A program made the position numbers and the translations under genes. The notes beneath the pieces were generated by a model that was given only the letters and a program-made list of their open reading frames with translations, was not told the DNA's origin and did no database searches. 64,000 bases of DNA, taken from contig CAVTPG010000002.1 in the NCBI GenBank assembly GCA_963736595.1, positions 1-64,000 on the forward strand. Reading direction: 5' to 3'. This document shows, one piece after another, positions 1-8,071 of the stretch; the stretch's first letter is position 1; every line of letters starts with the position of its first letter. Source of the stretch: Parapontixanthobacter sp963736595. GTDB taxonomy: Bacteria > Pseudomonadota > Alphaproteobacteria > Sphingomonadales > Sphingomonadaceae.

Positions 1-685
1 AACTTGCCGATGATGCACAGGAATTGTCCTATCTGTACGCATCCAATTACCCCACCGCCGACAGCTGGGGTGATGCCATCGTAATTGCGCGTTCGTTTCG
101 GTTCATTTGACGAGCCCGCTATTCTCGACCTTTTGCGGTTGCAGCGTCGCACCGGCACATTCCGTCAAGCTGGTGAAATTGTGGAATATATTGACGCAGC
201 GGATCCGCGCAAATTGCCTGGTGAGATCAAGTCGCTGGTCGAGGAAGGCTATGCGTCTGGAATGCTGCCACGCGACAATATGTATGTGAAGGAATCCTAT
301 GATCTTGCGGTCAAACGGATTGCTGCCGACCAAACGGATCTCGCTTCGCTAGAAAGCGATGCAATGAAGTCGGGCGCTTCGCTCAGCACGATTATGGCCG
401 CAGGTGATGTATTCCTGAGCTATGACGAACCGGAAAAAGCTGAAGCCTTTTATGAGTCTGCATTGCAGAAGCCTGGTAGCGATACAGCGACTGTATTAAC
501 TCGTCTTGGGATCGCGCAACTCGATCAGGGCAAGATATGACGAGGCGAAAGCGACCTTTGCTCAAGTCGAAGGCGCGCGCAAAGCGATGTCGCGCTTGTG
601 GGGCGCTTATGCAACGCAGAAAGCTAGCGGTGGAACGTCGTCGGCGACTGCGTCGGGTGACGCTACAGAAACGACTGGCGGATAA
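1..685 (+). CDS. TPR-like repeat protein, 3' part only, frame broken twice
   Basis: This is the C-terminal part of a gene that begins before the window. Reading starts in frame 3 (LADDAQELSYLYAS), moves to frame 1 after the T-run at 96-98, and moves again near 533-536 to end at the TAA at 683-685. Each switch is repaired by removing one base, and the protein then reads smoothly (ARSFGSFDEPAILD, then LDQGKYDEAKATFAQV). The helical pairs, such as GDVFLSYDEPEKAEAFYESAL, resemble tetratricopeptide repeats, which mediate protein contacts. The tail is low-complexity, rich in Gly, Ser and Thr. The family is not recognised. A terminator follows at 708. Confidence 0.6.
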
Positions 686-707
686 CTCAGACTACATAAG
701 AATTGGA

Positions 708-743
708 AAGGCGCGGGATCGTAATGGTCTCGCGCCTTTTTTT
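708..743 (+). terminator. Rho-independent terminator
   Basis: A 13-bp stem (708-720 with 726-738, including G-T wobbles), a 5-nt loop and a T-run at 737-743 lie 23 bp after the stop of the first gene. It ends that transcript and separates it from lipA, whose start is 78 bp further on. Confidence 0.85.
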
Positions 744-820
744 GGCCCACCCCAGCTTTTACGGGACTGAAAAGCCGCACATGGCTTGCCTGACATGGAC
801 CGCATCCTTAAGTGGGGCTC

Positions 821-1771
821 ATGAACGATTTGTCCTCTGTTCCGCCCAGCGAAAATCCCACGCCCCGGCGCACGCGCAAGCCTGACTGGATTCGCGTGAA
901 GGCTCCGGTGAGCAAAGGCTATCACGAAACGCGCAAGCTGATGCGCGAGCTTAATCTGAATACGGTATGCGAAGAAGCTGCATGTCCCAATATCGGGGAA
1001 TGCTGGACGAAGAAACACGCCACCGTAATGATCCTGGGCGATGTTTGCACGCGTGCCTGTGCGTTCTGTAATGTGAAGACCGGAATGCCGCGCATGGTCG
1101 ATCCGCTGGAGCCGGAGCATACGGCCATCGCAGCGGCGAAAATGGGTCTGGAGCATATCGTTATTACATCGGTCGATCGGGACGATCTGCCCGATGGCGG
1201 AGCAGGGCAATTCGTCAAAGTTATTCAGGCGTTGCGGCGCGAAACGCCTAACACCACCATTGAGATTTTGACCCCGGATTTTCGCGGCAAGATGCGGCCC
1301 GCGGTCGAGGCTATTTGTGAAGCTGGACCAGACGTTTACAACCACAACCTCGAAACGGTGCCAAGATTATATCCGACGATCCGCCCCGGCGCGCGCTATT
1401 ACGCATCGCTGCGTTTGCTGGAAGAAGTGAAGCATCACGACCCGATGATCTTTACCAAATCCGGCATTATGCTGGGCCTGGGCGAGCAGCGTTTGGAAGT
1501 GCATCAGGTGATGGACGATATGCGCAGTGCCGACATCGACTTTATGACGATGGGGCAGTATCTTCAGCCAACGCCGAAACACGCCAATGTGGAAGATTTC
1601 GTTACGCCCAAAGCGTTCGACGCATTCGGTTCGATTGCGCGAGCTAAGGGCTTCCTGCAAGTGGCATCCTCGCCGCTCACGCGCTCCAGCTATCATGCCG
1701 GCGACGACTTTGCGCAAATGCGCGCGGCGCGTGAAGCGAAACTTGCCAAAGCGTCCCGCAAGGCTGTCTAA
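821..1771 (+). CDS. lipA: Lipoyl synthase
   Basis: Radical SAM enzyme of 316 aa that inserts two sulfurs into octanoyl chains carried by lipoyl domains, such as that of the E2 encoded at 28660-30012. The auxiliary-cluster cysteines are C50, C55 and C61 (CEEAACPNIGEC). The radical SAM motif CTRACAFC gives C76, C80 and C83. The RSSY motif typical of lipoyl synthases lies near residue 288. The ATG at 821 follows a GGGG Shine-Dalgarno-like stretch. The first of the possible upstream codons adds only MGL. The stop TAA shares one base with the next ATG (TAATG), so lipA and ratA are probably co-translated. Confidence 0.96.
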   Translation: MNDLSSVPPSENPTPRRTRKPDWIRVKAPVSKGYHETRKLMRELNLNTVCEEAACPNIGECWTKKHATVMILGDVCTRACAFCNVKTGMPRMVDPLEPEHTAIAAAKMGLEHIVITSVDRDDLPDGGAGQFVKVIQALRRETPNTTIEILTPDFRGKMRPAVEAICEAGPDVYNHNLETVPRLYPTIRPGARYYASLRLLEEVKHHDPMIFTKSGIMLGLGEQRLEVHQVMDDMRSADIDFMTMGQYLQPTPKHANVEDFVTPKAFDAFGSIARAKGFLQVASSPLTRSSYHAGDDFAQMRAAREAKLAKASRKAV

Positions 1772-2229
1772 TGCCCGGTATCCGCGAACAGCGTTTCTTG
1801 CCATATACGTGCGAGCAGATGTTCGACCTGGTGGCCGATGTCGATAAATATCCCGAATTCCTGCCGTGGGTGATCGCCACGCGCATTCGCCATGACAGTG
1901 CCAGCGAGATGACGGCGGATATGGTGGTCGGGTTCAAGGCCATCCGCGAAAACTTTACCTCGACGGTAACGAAGCACCGCCCCGATCGCCTGAACGTCCA
2001 TTATGTCGACGGGCCTTTGCGCGACCTCGACAATAGCTGGCGCTTTGTGCCCGCGACAGGCGGTTGCCAGGTGGATTTTGCAGTGGAGTTTGCGTTTAAA
2101 AACCGCGTATTTGAAGCACTGGCCGGGCAATATTTCGACCGGGCCTTTCGCAAACTGGTCGCTGCCTTCGAAGCCCGCGCCGATGCCCTTTATGGCAGTA
2201 ACAATTCCAGTGCGCAAAGCGTCGCCTGA
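1771..2229 (+). CDS. RatA/COQ10-like START-domain protein
   Basis: A 152-aa protein of the Coq10/RatA family of the SRPBCC (START-like) fold, starting YTCEQMFDLVADVDKYPEFLPW as is usual for the family. Mitochondrial Coq10 binds ubiquinone and supports respiration. The E. coli member was described as a ribosome-association toxin, but in alphaproteobacteria a quinone-chaperone role is the more likely one (inference). It overlaps the lipA stop by one base. Its last 40 bases overlap the convergent 3' end of cinA. Confidence 0.88.
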   Translation: MPGIREQRFLPYTCEQMFDLVADVDKYPEFLPWVIATRIRHDSASEMTADMVVGFKAIRENFTSTVTKHRPDRLNVHYVDGPLRDLDNSWRFVPATGGCQVDFAVEFAFKNRVFEALAGQYFDRAFRKLVAAFEARADALYGSNNSSAQSVA

Positions 2230-2693
2230 TGGCGTACTTCGCTGCGTGAGAGATCGTCGCCAAAGCGTTTGAGTTCGCCTTCGGGCTCGCCCTCGGCCTC
2301 TTCGCCATCACTGCGTTTCACTCGCGCGAATACGACTGTTCCGACGGGTTTCAACTCGGTTCCGCCATCGGGTCCGGCGACCCCGCTGATCGCGACGGCG
2401 ACATCGGCGCGGCTGTTCATTAATGCACCTTGCGCCATCGCCCAAACGCAAGCGATGGAAACTGCGCCAAATGTTTCCAAAATGTCGCTGGCAACGCCCA
2501 GGCTCTCCATCTTGGCTTCATTGGAATAAGTCACAAACCCGCGATCCAGCACGCTGGATGACCCCGGTATTTCTGTCAGCGCCGCTGCGACCAATCCGCC
2601 GGTGCAGCTTTCGGCCAAGGCGATTTTGCGGCCCGCAGCTTGATTTTCCGCAATTACGCGCGTTGCTAGCTGGATGATGTCGTCGGGAAGCAT
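2190..2693 (-). CDS. cinA: CinA C-terminal-domain amidohydrolase
   Basis: A 167-aa protein consisting only of the CinA C-terminal domain (NMN deamidase, PncC-like). It hydrolyses nicotinamide mononucleotide to nicotinate mononucleotide in NAD salvage. Seen: the family signature AESCTGGLVAAALTEIPGSS, then GFVTYSNEAK and AISGVAGPDGGTELKPVGTV. The ATG at 2693 (MLPDD) was preferred; a possible upstream extension of 12 residues looks non-conserved. It lies 8 bp after the secreted-protein gene on the same strand, in the alphaproteobacterial order ispDF-cinA-ratA-lipA. Confidence 0.92.
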   Translation of the reverse strand: MLPDDIIQLATRVIAENQAAGRKIALAESCTGGLVAAALTEIPGSSSVLDRGFVTYSNEAKMESLGVASDILETFGAVSIACVWAMAQGALMNSRADVAVAISGVAGPDGGTELKPVGTVVFARVKRSDGEEAEGEPEGELKRFGDDLSRSEVRHQATLCALELLLP

Positions 2694-2701
2694 TGGGATC
2701 G

Positions 2702-3244
2702 TTAGTTCGCAGATGCTTCGTAAGCGCAAAGCGGCGGATTTTTCAGATCGACCATCTGTGCGATAAAACCCAGCATCGCGCCCATGTTTTCGACGGGTAG
2801 CGGTGCAATAATCTCCAGCCCGCGCTCAATATCCGCGCAGCGTTCGACCGTAATCGCTTCGCTCACTTTTTGCAGCACAAGTGCCTCGATAAATGGCTGG
2901 GATGCCTCGGGCGGCATGGCGGCGATAATCTGCTCCATATCCGCGTTTTCTTTGCTGGCAAATTTGCTCAGCATATTAAGCGCGCCGGGCCAGCTTTGCG
3001 CTCGCAGCGTACTGAAGCGATCGGTAAAGGCAGTGCCCTCGCGCGCGACAAATCCGTCTGCGTCCAGATTTGCGCCGCATTTGGTTTCGAACGCCTGCAT
3101 CATCGTCGGGGCAAAGAAGATAAATGCGTCAGCGACTTCTTGCTCCTCGACGCAAATCTCTGCACTCTGCTGTGCGGAGACGACCGACGCACTCAGCAAG
3201 CCGATACCGGCCAAAACGGCAGTCAAGGTTTTGCTTTTCGTCAT
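2702..3244 (-). CDS. Secreted hypothetical protein with four cysteines
   Basis: A 180-aa protein that I do not recognise. Residues 1-24 form a clear Sec signal peptide (basic MTKSK, hydrophobic core, cleavage after VSA). The mature chain is probably helical and has exactly four cysteines (C31, C56, C136, C173), consistent with two disulfides in the periplasm. It is encoded 2 bp after ispDF and 8 bp before cinA, so it is very probably co-transcribed with both. Nothing in the sequence links it to their pathways. Confidence 0.75.
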   Translation of the reverse strand: MTKSKTLTAVLAGIGLLSASVVSAQQSAEICVEEQEVADAFIFFAPTMMQAFETKCGANLDADGFVAREGTAFTDRFSTLRAQSWPGALNMLSKFASKENADMEQIIAAMPPEASQPFIEALVLQKVSEAITVERCADIERGLEIIAPLPVENMGAMLGFIAQMVDLKNPPLCAYEASAN

Positions 3245-3246
3245 TT

Positions 3247-4413
3247 TTAATCCAGCCTTTGCAATGTCGCGATGGCTTGTGCGGCAATTCCCTCACCGCG
3301 TCCAGTGAAGCCCAATCGCTCGGTGGTGGTCGCTTTGATGCTCAGCGCATTCGGATCTACGCCAAGCAATTCTGCCAGCCGCTCTCGCATGGCTTTGCGA
3401 TGTGGTCCGATTTTGGGCGCTTCGCAAATGAGTGTGCAATCGATGTTGGCGATTTGGTAGCCTGCCTGCCTAACAAGTTGGGCGGCATGGGTGAGGAAGC
3501 GGTCGGAGGACGCACCTTTCCATTGCGGATCGCTGGGCGGGAAATGGGTGCCGATATCGCCTGCTCCGATCGCGCCCAGCAGCGCATCGACGATGGCATG
3601 GATCCCGACATCCGCATCGCTATGACCGGCAAGGCCCAAATCATGCTCGATCCTGACGCCGTTAAGCCACAGCTCTTCGCCCTTGGCCAGTTTGTGAACA
3701 TCATAGCCTAGCCCTGTGCGGATCAGCGGCATTTGCGCGTGTGGTTGCTGCGTCATGAAATCTTCCGCGAAAGTCAGCTTTTTCAACGCTTCGTCTCCTT
3801 CGACGAGGGCGACCTCATGCCCGGCTTTGGCAAAGACTTGCGCATCATCGCCTGCATTGGCCTTACCGGACCAGTCGCGATGTGCGGCCAGAATCTCGGC
3901 AAAACGGAAGGCTTGCGGAGTCTGCACCCGGCGCAATGTGGTGCGATCCGCGCTGCCTGCCATTACACCGTCTGCCTCGATGGCGAGGCTATCCACGACT
4001 GGGAGAACCGGGATCGCGCCCTCGTGCATATCCAATGCCGCCAGAAGTCGCGTGATGACACAATCAGGTAAATCAGCCCGCGCGGCGTCATGGATCAGGA
4101 CGCGCTGGGGCGACGATGCGGCCAGATACTCAAGACCCGCTTTGACTGATTCCTGCCGCGTAGCGCCGCCATGTACCAAACTAACGCCGTTTAGATCAGC
4201 CGTTATTTCGCGCGCCAGCGTTTCGTATTTTTCCGGAATGGCGATCACAATCGGATCAGCGCCAGCCTTTATCAACGCTTCCAGCGAATGCCGTAGCACC
4301 GGCTTATCCCGCCAGATGGCAAACTGTTTCGGCACGGACTGACCTGCGCGCAGGCCTTCGCCACCCGCAACGATCACGGCGGCAAAGCTGGGTAAGTTCG
4401 GGACATCTGCCAT
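3247..4413 (-). CDS. ispDF: Bifunctional IspD/IspF of the MEP pathway
   Basis: A 388-aa fusion. Residues about 1-225 are IspD, which joins CTP to methylerythritol 4-phosphate; the nucleotide-binding start AAVIVAGGEGLRAG is visible. Residues about 228-388 are IspF, which cyclises CDP-ME 2-phosphate; the metal ligand motif GYDVH and the AGHSDADV and TTTERLGFTGRGEG motifs are visible. Fused IspDF is known from alphaproteobacteria and Campylobacter, so the fusion is expected. It diverges from dusB across 79 bp, where promoters for both directions must lie. Confidence 0.96.
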   Translation of the reverse strand: MADVPNLPSFAAVIVAGGEGLRAGQSVPKQFAIWRDKPVLRHSLEALIKAGADPIVIAIPEKYETLAREITADLNGVSLVHGGATRQESVKAGLEYLAASSPQRVLIHDAARADLPDCVITRLLAALDMHEGAIPVLPVVDSLAIEADGVMAGSADRTTLRRVQTPQAFRFAEILAAHRDWSGKANAGDDAQVFAKAGHEVALVEGDEALKKLTFAEDFMTQQPHAQMPLIRTGLGYDVHKLAKGEELWLNGVRIEHDLGLAGHSDADVGIHAIVDALLGAIGAGDIGTHFPPSDPQWKGASSDRFLTHAAQLVRQAGYQIANIDCTLICEAPKIGPHRKAMRERLAELLGVDPNALSIKATTTERLGFTGRGEGIAAQAIATLQRLD

Positions 4414-4492
4414 ATTGATCCGGCGCTAGCGTCTTGCGCCACATCGGGCAATCCACTATGCGCTGCCCAAATTTTAGGCAATTTACGGTTTC

Positions 4493-5510
4493 ATGAGCAA
4501 TCTTCCTTCTCCGCCCAAGCTAAGCCCGATCCAGATCGGCAAGATGGCTATCGATGTGCCGGTCATTCTGGCGCCGATGACCGGCGTGACGGATATGCCG
4601 TTTCGCACGCTTGTGCGGCGTTATGGCTCAGGCCTCAATGTTACCGAAATGATCGCCAGTCCGGCCATGATCCGCGAGACGCGGCAGAGCCTGCAAAAAG
4701 CCGCTTGGGATGCGAGCGAAGAGCCGGTTTCGCTGCAACTCGCCGGATGCAACCCGAACGAGATGGCGGAAGCGGCCAAGCTGAACGCGGATCGCGGCGC
4801 GGCCATTATCGATATCAACATGGGCTGTCCGGTTAAAAAGGTCGTTAACGGCGATGCAGGGTCGGCCTTGATGCGCGATTTGCCGCTCGCTGCCAGCCTG
4901 ATCGAAGCCACGGTCAAGGCGGTCGATGTGCCGGTGACGGTCAAAATGCGCATGGGCTGGGATCATATTTCGCTGAACGCACCGGAACTTGCCCATATTG
5001 CCGAGGATCTGGGCGCGAAGATGATTACCGTTCACGGGCGCACCCGCTGCCAGATGTATAAGGGCAGCGCGGACTGGTCGTTTATTCGCCGCGTCAAGGA
5101 TGCAGTCGGCGTTCCCGTCATTGCCAATGGCGATATTTGCACGATCCAGGATGCTGCCGATGCGCTGGAGCAATCGGGCGCAGACGGAGTGATGATCGGT
5201 CGGGGCGCTTACGGCAAGCCGTGGCTTTTGGGGCAAGTCATGCATTGGCTGGCGACTGGCGACAAGCGCGAAACGCCGAACTTCGACGAGCAATTTGCCG
5301 TCCTGATCGAACATTACAATGCGATGCTGGAGCATTACGGGCGCGAAGTTGGCACGAAGATCGCGCGCAAGCATCTTGGCTGGTACACCAAAGGGATGCA
5401 CGGTTCCGCCGAGTTTCGAAACCACGTCAATTTTATTGACGATCCCGATCAAGTGCTGGGCGAGCTGGAACGGTTTTATGATCCGTTTCTTGCGGCGGCG
5501 CGCTGCGTGA
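4493..5510 (+). CDS. dusB: tRNA-dihydrouridine synthase B, reads through into ntrB
   Basis: FMN enzyme that reduces uridine to dihydrouridine in the tRNA D-loop (NifR3/DusB). Seen: the start VILAPMTGVTDMPFR, catalytic Cys112 in INMGCPVKKV, and HGRTRCQMYKG. As written, the frame has no stop and continues into the histidine kinase, giving one 698-aa ORF to 6589. Removing one base in the GC-rich stretch 5491-5503 would end DusB at the TGA 5508-5510, at the usual length of about 339 aa. That TGA overlaps a GTG start for NtrB (GTGA, 5507-5510). I favour two genes; a true fusion is not excluded. Confidence 0.85.
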
Positions 5511-6589
5511 ATGAACGGCCCGATGCGCGGTCGCAGATAGCCGGACTGCTATTCGCCGTGTTGCTGCTCGATCGCGATGGCGCAATTGTGGAAGCCAATG
5601 CAGCGGCGGAAAACCTGTTTGGCTTAAGCGAACGTAAGCTGATCGGTCGCGCACTGCTCGACGAGCTGGATGTTGGCAACGCGACTTTGGCCAAGCAGCT
5701 GCGCGAGGATGACGCCAAACTGGTCGCGCGCGACGTGGCCGTAACGATCGCTGGCCGCACAGTGCGGCTTAATATGACGATTTCTCCCGTTGGATCGCAT
5801 GGAAACTGGCGTATCGTCACCCTGTCAGAGATCGTAGGCACCCAGGCAGGCCCTGTTCACCAGAGCGGAAGCATTCACGGCGCGCCCAACATTCTGGCAC
5901 ATGAGATTAAAAACCCGCTCTCGGCCATACGCGGGGCTGCACAAATCTTGCAAAAAAGAGCCGATCGGGGAAATCGCGAAATGCCGGCTTTGATCGTTGC
6001 CGAAGTCGATCGCATCGCCCTCATCATCGACCGAATGCAGCAACTGGGCAGTCGCGGCAATACCATTACGCAGGCCGGAAATTGCCATGCAATTATCCGC
6101 AGCGCAATGATGACTGCCCGCACGGCCTGGGCAAGTGGCGAAAACGACGCGGCGCTGCTGGTGGAGCAATTCGATCCGTCCTTGCCGCAAGTGATGGCCG
6201 ATGCTGCCAGCCTGGAGCAGGTGTTGATCAACCTGCTCGCCAATGCCTATGATGCAAGGGCAGGCGATGAAGCCTCGGAAATTTTCATTCGCACGCGTTA
6301 CGTCACCGGAATGTCGGTGCGTTCGGTACGCGATGGGCGAAGCCTGCGCCTGCCGATCGAGATTAGTGTGATCGACCGCGGCGAGGGCCTCAATCCCGAG
6401 ATTGCCGACCGCCTGTTTGAACCCTTCGTGACCTCCAAGCCGCAGGGGCAGGGGTTGGGCCTCGCGCTCGCCCGCAAGCTGATCGAGGATATGGATGGCC
6501 GGATCAGCCATCATCGCGATGAACAAGCTGGCGAAACGCATTTTCGCATTTACCTGCCGATTGCGGACGAAAGCGAGGCAAGGCCATGA
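5507..6589 (+). CDS. ntrB: Nitrogen-regulation sensor histidine kinase NtrB
   Basis: About 360 aa if it starts at the GTG 5507 (VNERPDARSQIAGLLFAVLLLD). An N-terminal PAS domain is followed by a HisKA domain with the phosphoacceptor in LAHEIKNPLSAIRG (His132 from this start, His470 of the continuous ORF). The HATPase domain has an N-box (EQVLINLLANAYDA) and a G-box (GQGLGLALARKLIEDM). No membrane segments are seen, so it is cytosolic. It phosphorylates NtrC in response to nitrogen status, classically through PII. The stop overlaps the ntrC ATG (ATGA). See dusB for the shared-frame problem. Confidence 0.9.
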   Translation: MNERPDARSQIAGLLFAVLLLDRDGAIVEANAAAENLFGLSERKLIGRALLDELDVGNATLAKQLREDDAKLVARDVAVTIAGRTVRLNMTISPVGSHGNWRIVTLSEIVGTQAGPVHQSGSIHGAPNILAHEIKNPLSAIRGAAQILQKRADRGNREMPALIVAEVDRIALIIDRMQQLGSRGNTITQAGNCHAIIRSAMMTARTAWASGENDAALLVEQFDPSLPQVMADAASLEQVLINLLANAYDARAGDEASEIFIRTRYVTGMSVRSVRDGRSLRLPIEISVIDRGEGLNPEIADRLFEPFVTSKPQGQGLGLALARKLIEDMDGRISHHRDEQAGETHFRIYLPIADESEARP

Positions 6590-8007
6590 CTTCTCATATC
6601 CTGCTGATTGAGGATGATGAAGCAATTGCTGCGGTGGTTGCGATTGGCTTGCAGGACAGGGGTTTCGTCGTCGATCACTGCGTGTCGATTGCGCAGCGTG
6701 ACGCAAAGCTGGCCGAGCGGTCCTATGGTGCCATGATCACCGATATTTCGCTAGCTGATGGCGATGGTCTGGCCGATCTGGAAACCGTACGTGCGGACAA
6801 GCCGAATATGCCGATCATCGTAATTTCCGCGCAGAATACGCTCGATACGGCGATCCGTGCCAGCGATGCCAAGGCGTACGAATATTTCCCCAAGCCCTTC
6901 GATCTGGACAAGCTGGTCGATGCCGTGGCGCAAGCGACACGCCAGACGGGCCGGTCAGACGACGCAGGAAGCGACGCGCCAAACGACCTTGTTACTGGCC
7001 TGCCGCTCATCGGTCGCAGCGACGCCATGCAACAAGTCTATCGCCTCATCACCCGCGTGTTGCAAAACGATCTGACAGTCTTGATTACCGGCGAATCCGG
7101 GACCGGGAAAGAGCTGGTCGCCGAGGCCATTCACCAGAACGGAGCGCGGAAAACCGGCCCGTTCGTGGCCATCAATTGTGCCGCTATTCCGCATGATTTG
7201 ATCGAGAGCGAGCTGTTTGGGCATGAGCGCGGCGCTTTTACCGGAGCGATTGCGCAAGCCATCGGCAAATTCGAGCAGGCCAATGGCGGAACGCTGTTCC
7301 TCGACGAAATCGGCGATATGCCGGCCGATGCGCAAACGCGGTTGTTGCGGGCGCTGCAATCCGGGCAAATTCGCCGGGTTGGCGGGCGCAAAGACATCTT
7401 GGTTAATGCGCGGATCATTGCCGCCACCAATCGCAATCTTGCGCCGTTAATGGCCGATGGCCGCTTCCGCGAAGATTTGTATTACCGCCTGAATGTCATT
7501 CCGATCGCCTTGCCGCCTTTGCGAGAGAGGCGCGAGGATATCGCGGAACTGGTGCAGCATTTCCTGCATGAAGCGGTCGCCGAAGGTTTACCGCAGCGCA
7601 CCGTTTCAACCGATGCAGTGACTGTTCTCGAACGCCGTGAATGGCCCGGCAATGTGCGCGAGTTGCGCAATCTTGTGTTCCGCCTCGTGGCCTTGGCGCG
7701 CGAAGATACGATTACCGCCAGCACGCTGACTGAATTCGAAGGCGCTTCGACTGCGCACTCCGACTTGCACACACCCAAGCTTGGCACGGCTCTATCGCAA
7801 TGGATCGAAGCGCAATCCTCTCTCGACGGCAGACTGTATCATGAAGCGCTGGCAGCATTCGAGCAGCCGCTGTTTGCCCATGTTCTAAGGCAGACGGGCG
7901 GCAATCAAATTCGTTCGGCGCGGATGCTCGGGATCAATCGCAACACGCTGCGTAAAAAGCTGAGCGAACTTGGTTTGCGCCCGGAAGATTTTGTGCAACG
8001 TCCGTAA
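6586..8007 (+). CDS. ntrC: Nitrogen response regulator NtrC
   Basis: A 473-aa sigma-54 enhancer-binding protein. The receiver domain has phospho-Asp53 (ITDIS). The AAA+ domain has the Walker A motif GESGTGKE, the sigma-54-contacting loop GAFTGA, and Walker B LFLDEIGD. The C-terminal Fis-type helix-turn-helix contains MLGINRNTLRKKL. It activates nitrogen assimilation genes when phosphorylated by NtrB. It overlaps ntrB by 4 bp. The intact GAFTGA loop separates it from the NtrX paralogue encoded at 10323. Confidence 0.97.
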   Translation: MTSHILLIEDDEAIAAVVAIGLQDRGFVVDHCVSIAQRDAKLAERSYGAMITDISLADGDGLADLETVRADKPNMPIIVISAQNTLDTAIRASDAKAYEYFPKPFDLDKLVDAVAQATRQTGRSDDAGSDAPNDLVTGLPLIGRSDAMQQVYRLITRVLQNDLTVLITGESGTGKELVAEAIHQNGARKTGPFVAINCAAIPHDLIESELFGHERGAFTGAIAQAIGKFEQANGGTLFLDEIGDMPADAQTRLLRALQSGQIRRVGGRKDILVNARIIAATNRNLAPLMADGRFREDLYYRLNVIPIALPPLRERREDIAELVQHFLHEAVAEGLPQRTVSTDAVTVLERREWPGNVRELRNLVFRLVALAREDTITASTLTEFEGASTAHSDLHTPKLGTALSQWIEAQSSLDGRLYHEALAAFEQPLFAHVLRQTGGNQIRSARMLGINRNTLRKKLSELGLRPEDFVQRP

Positions 8008-8041
8008 GAATACCTCGGCGCACAAGAAAACACTTGCATAT

Positions 8042-8069
8042 TTGCAACACTATCACTGTAGTGTTGCAA
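8042..8069. promoter_or_regulatory. Perfect 11-bp inverted repeat against the ntrY start
   Basis: The arms TTGCAACACTA (8042-8052) and TAGTGTTGCAA (8059-8069) are exact inverted copies with a 6-base spacer. The ntrY ATG is at 8072, two bases beyond the dyad, and no Shine-Dalgarno sequence is visible between them. As DNA it could be an operator for a dimeric regulator. As RNA it would form a strong hairpin over the ribosome-binding region. It lies in the 64-bp ntrC-ntrY gap. The regulator is unknown. Confidence 0.6.
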
Positions 8070-8071
8070 CG

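Noticed and set aside
5825..6706. Long antisense open frames inside ntrB, and similar ones in ntrY (8684-9313), mccA (15423-16076), aceF (29537-30196), proS (33706-34653) and dnaJ (44164-45231)
   Set aside because: They mirror well-supported genes, have no family features or ribosome-binding sites, and arise from codon bias in GC-rich DNA.
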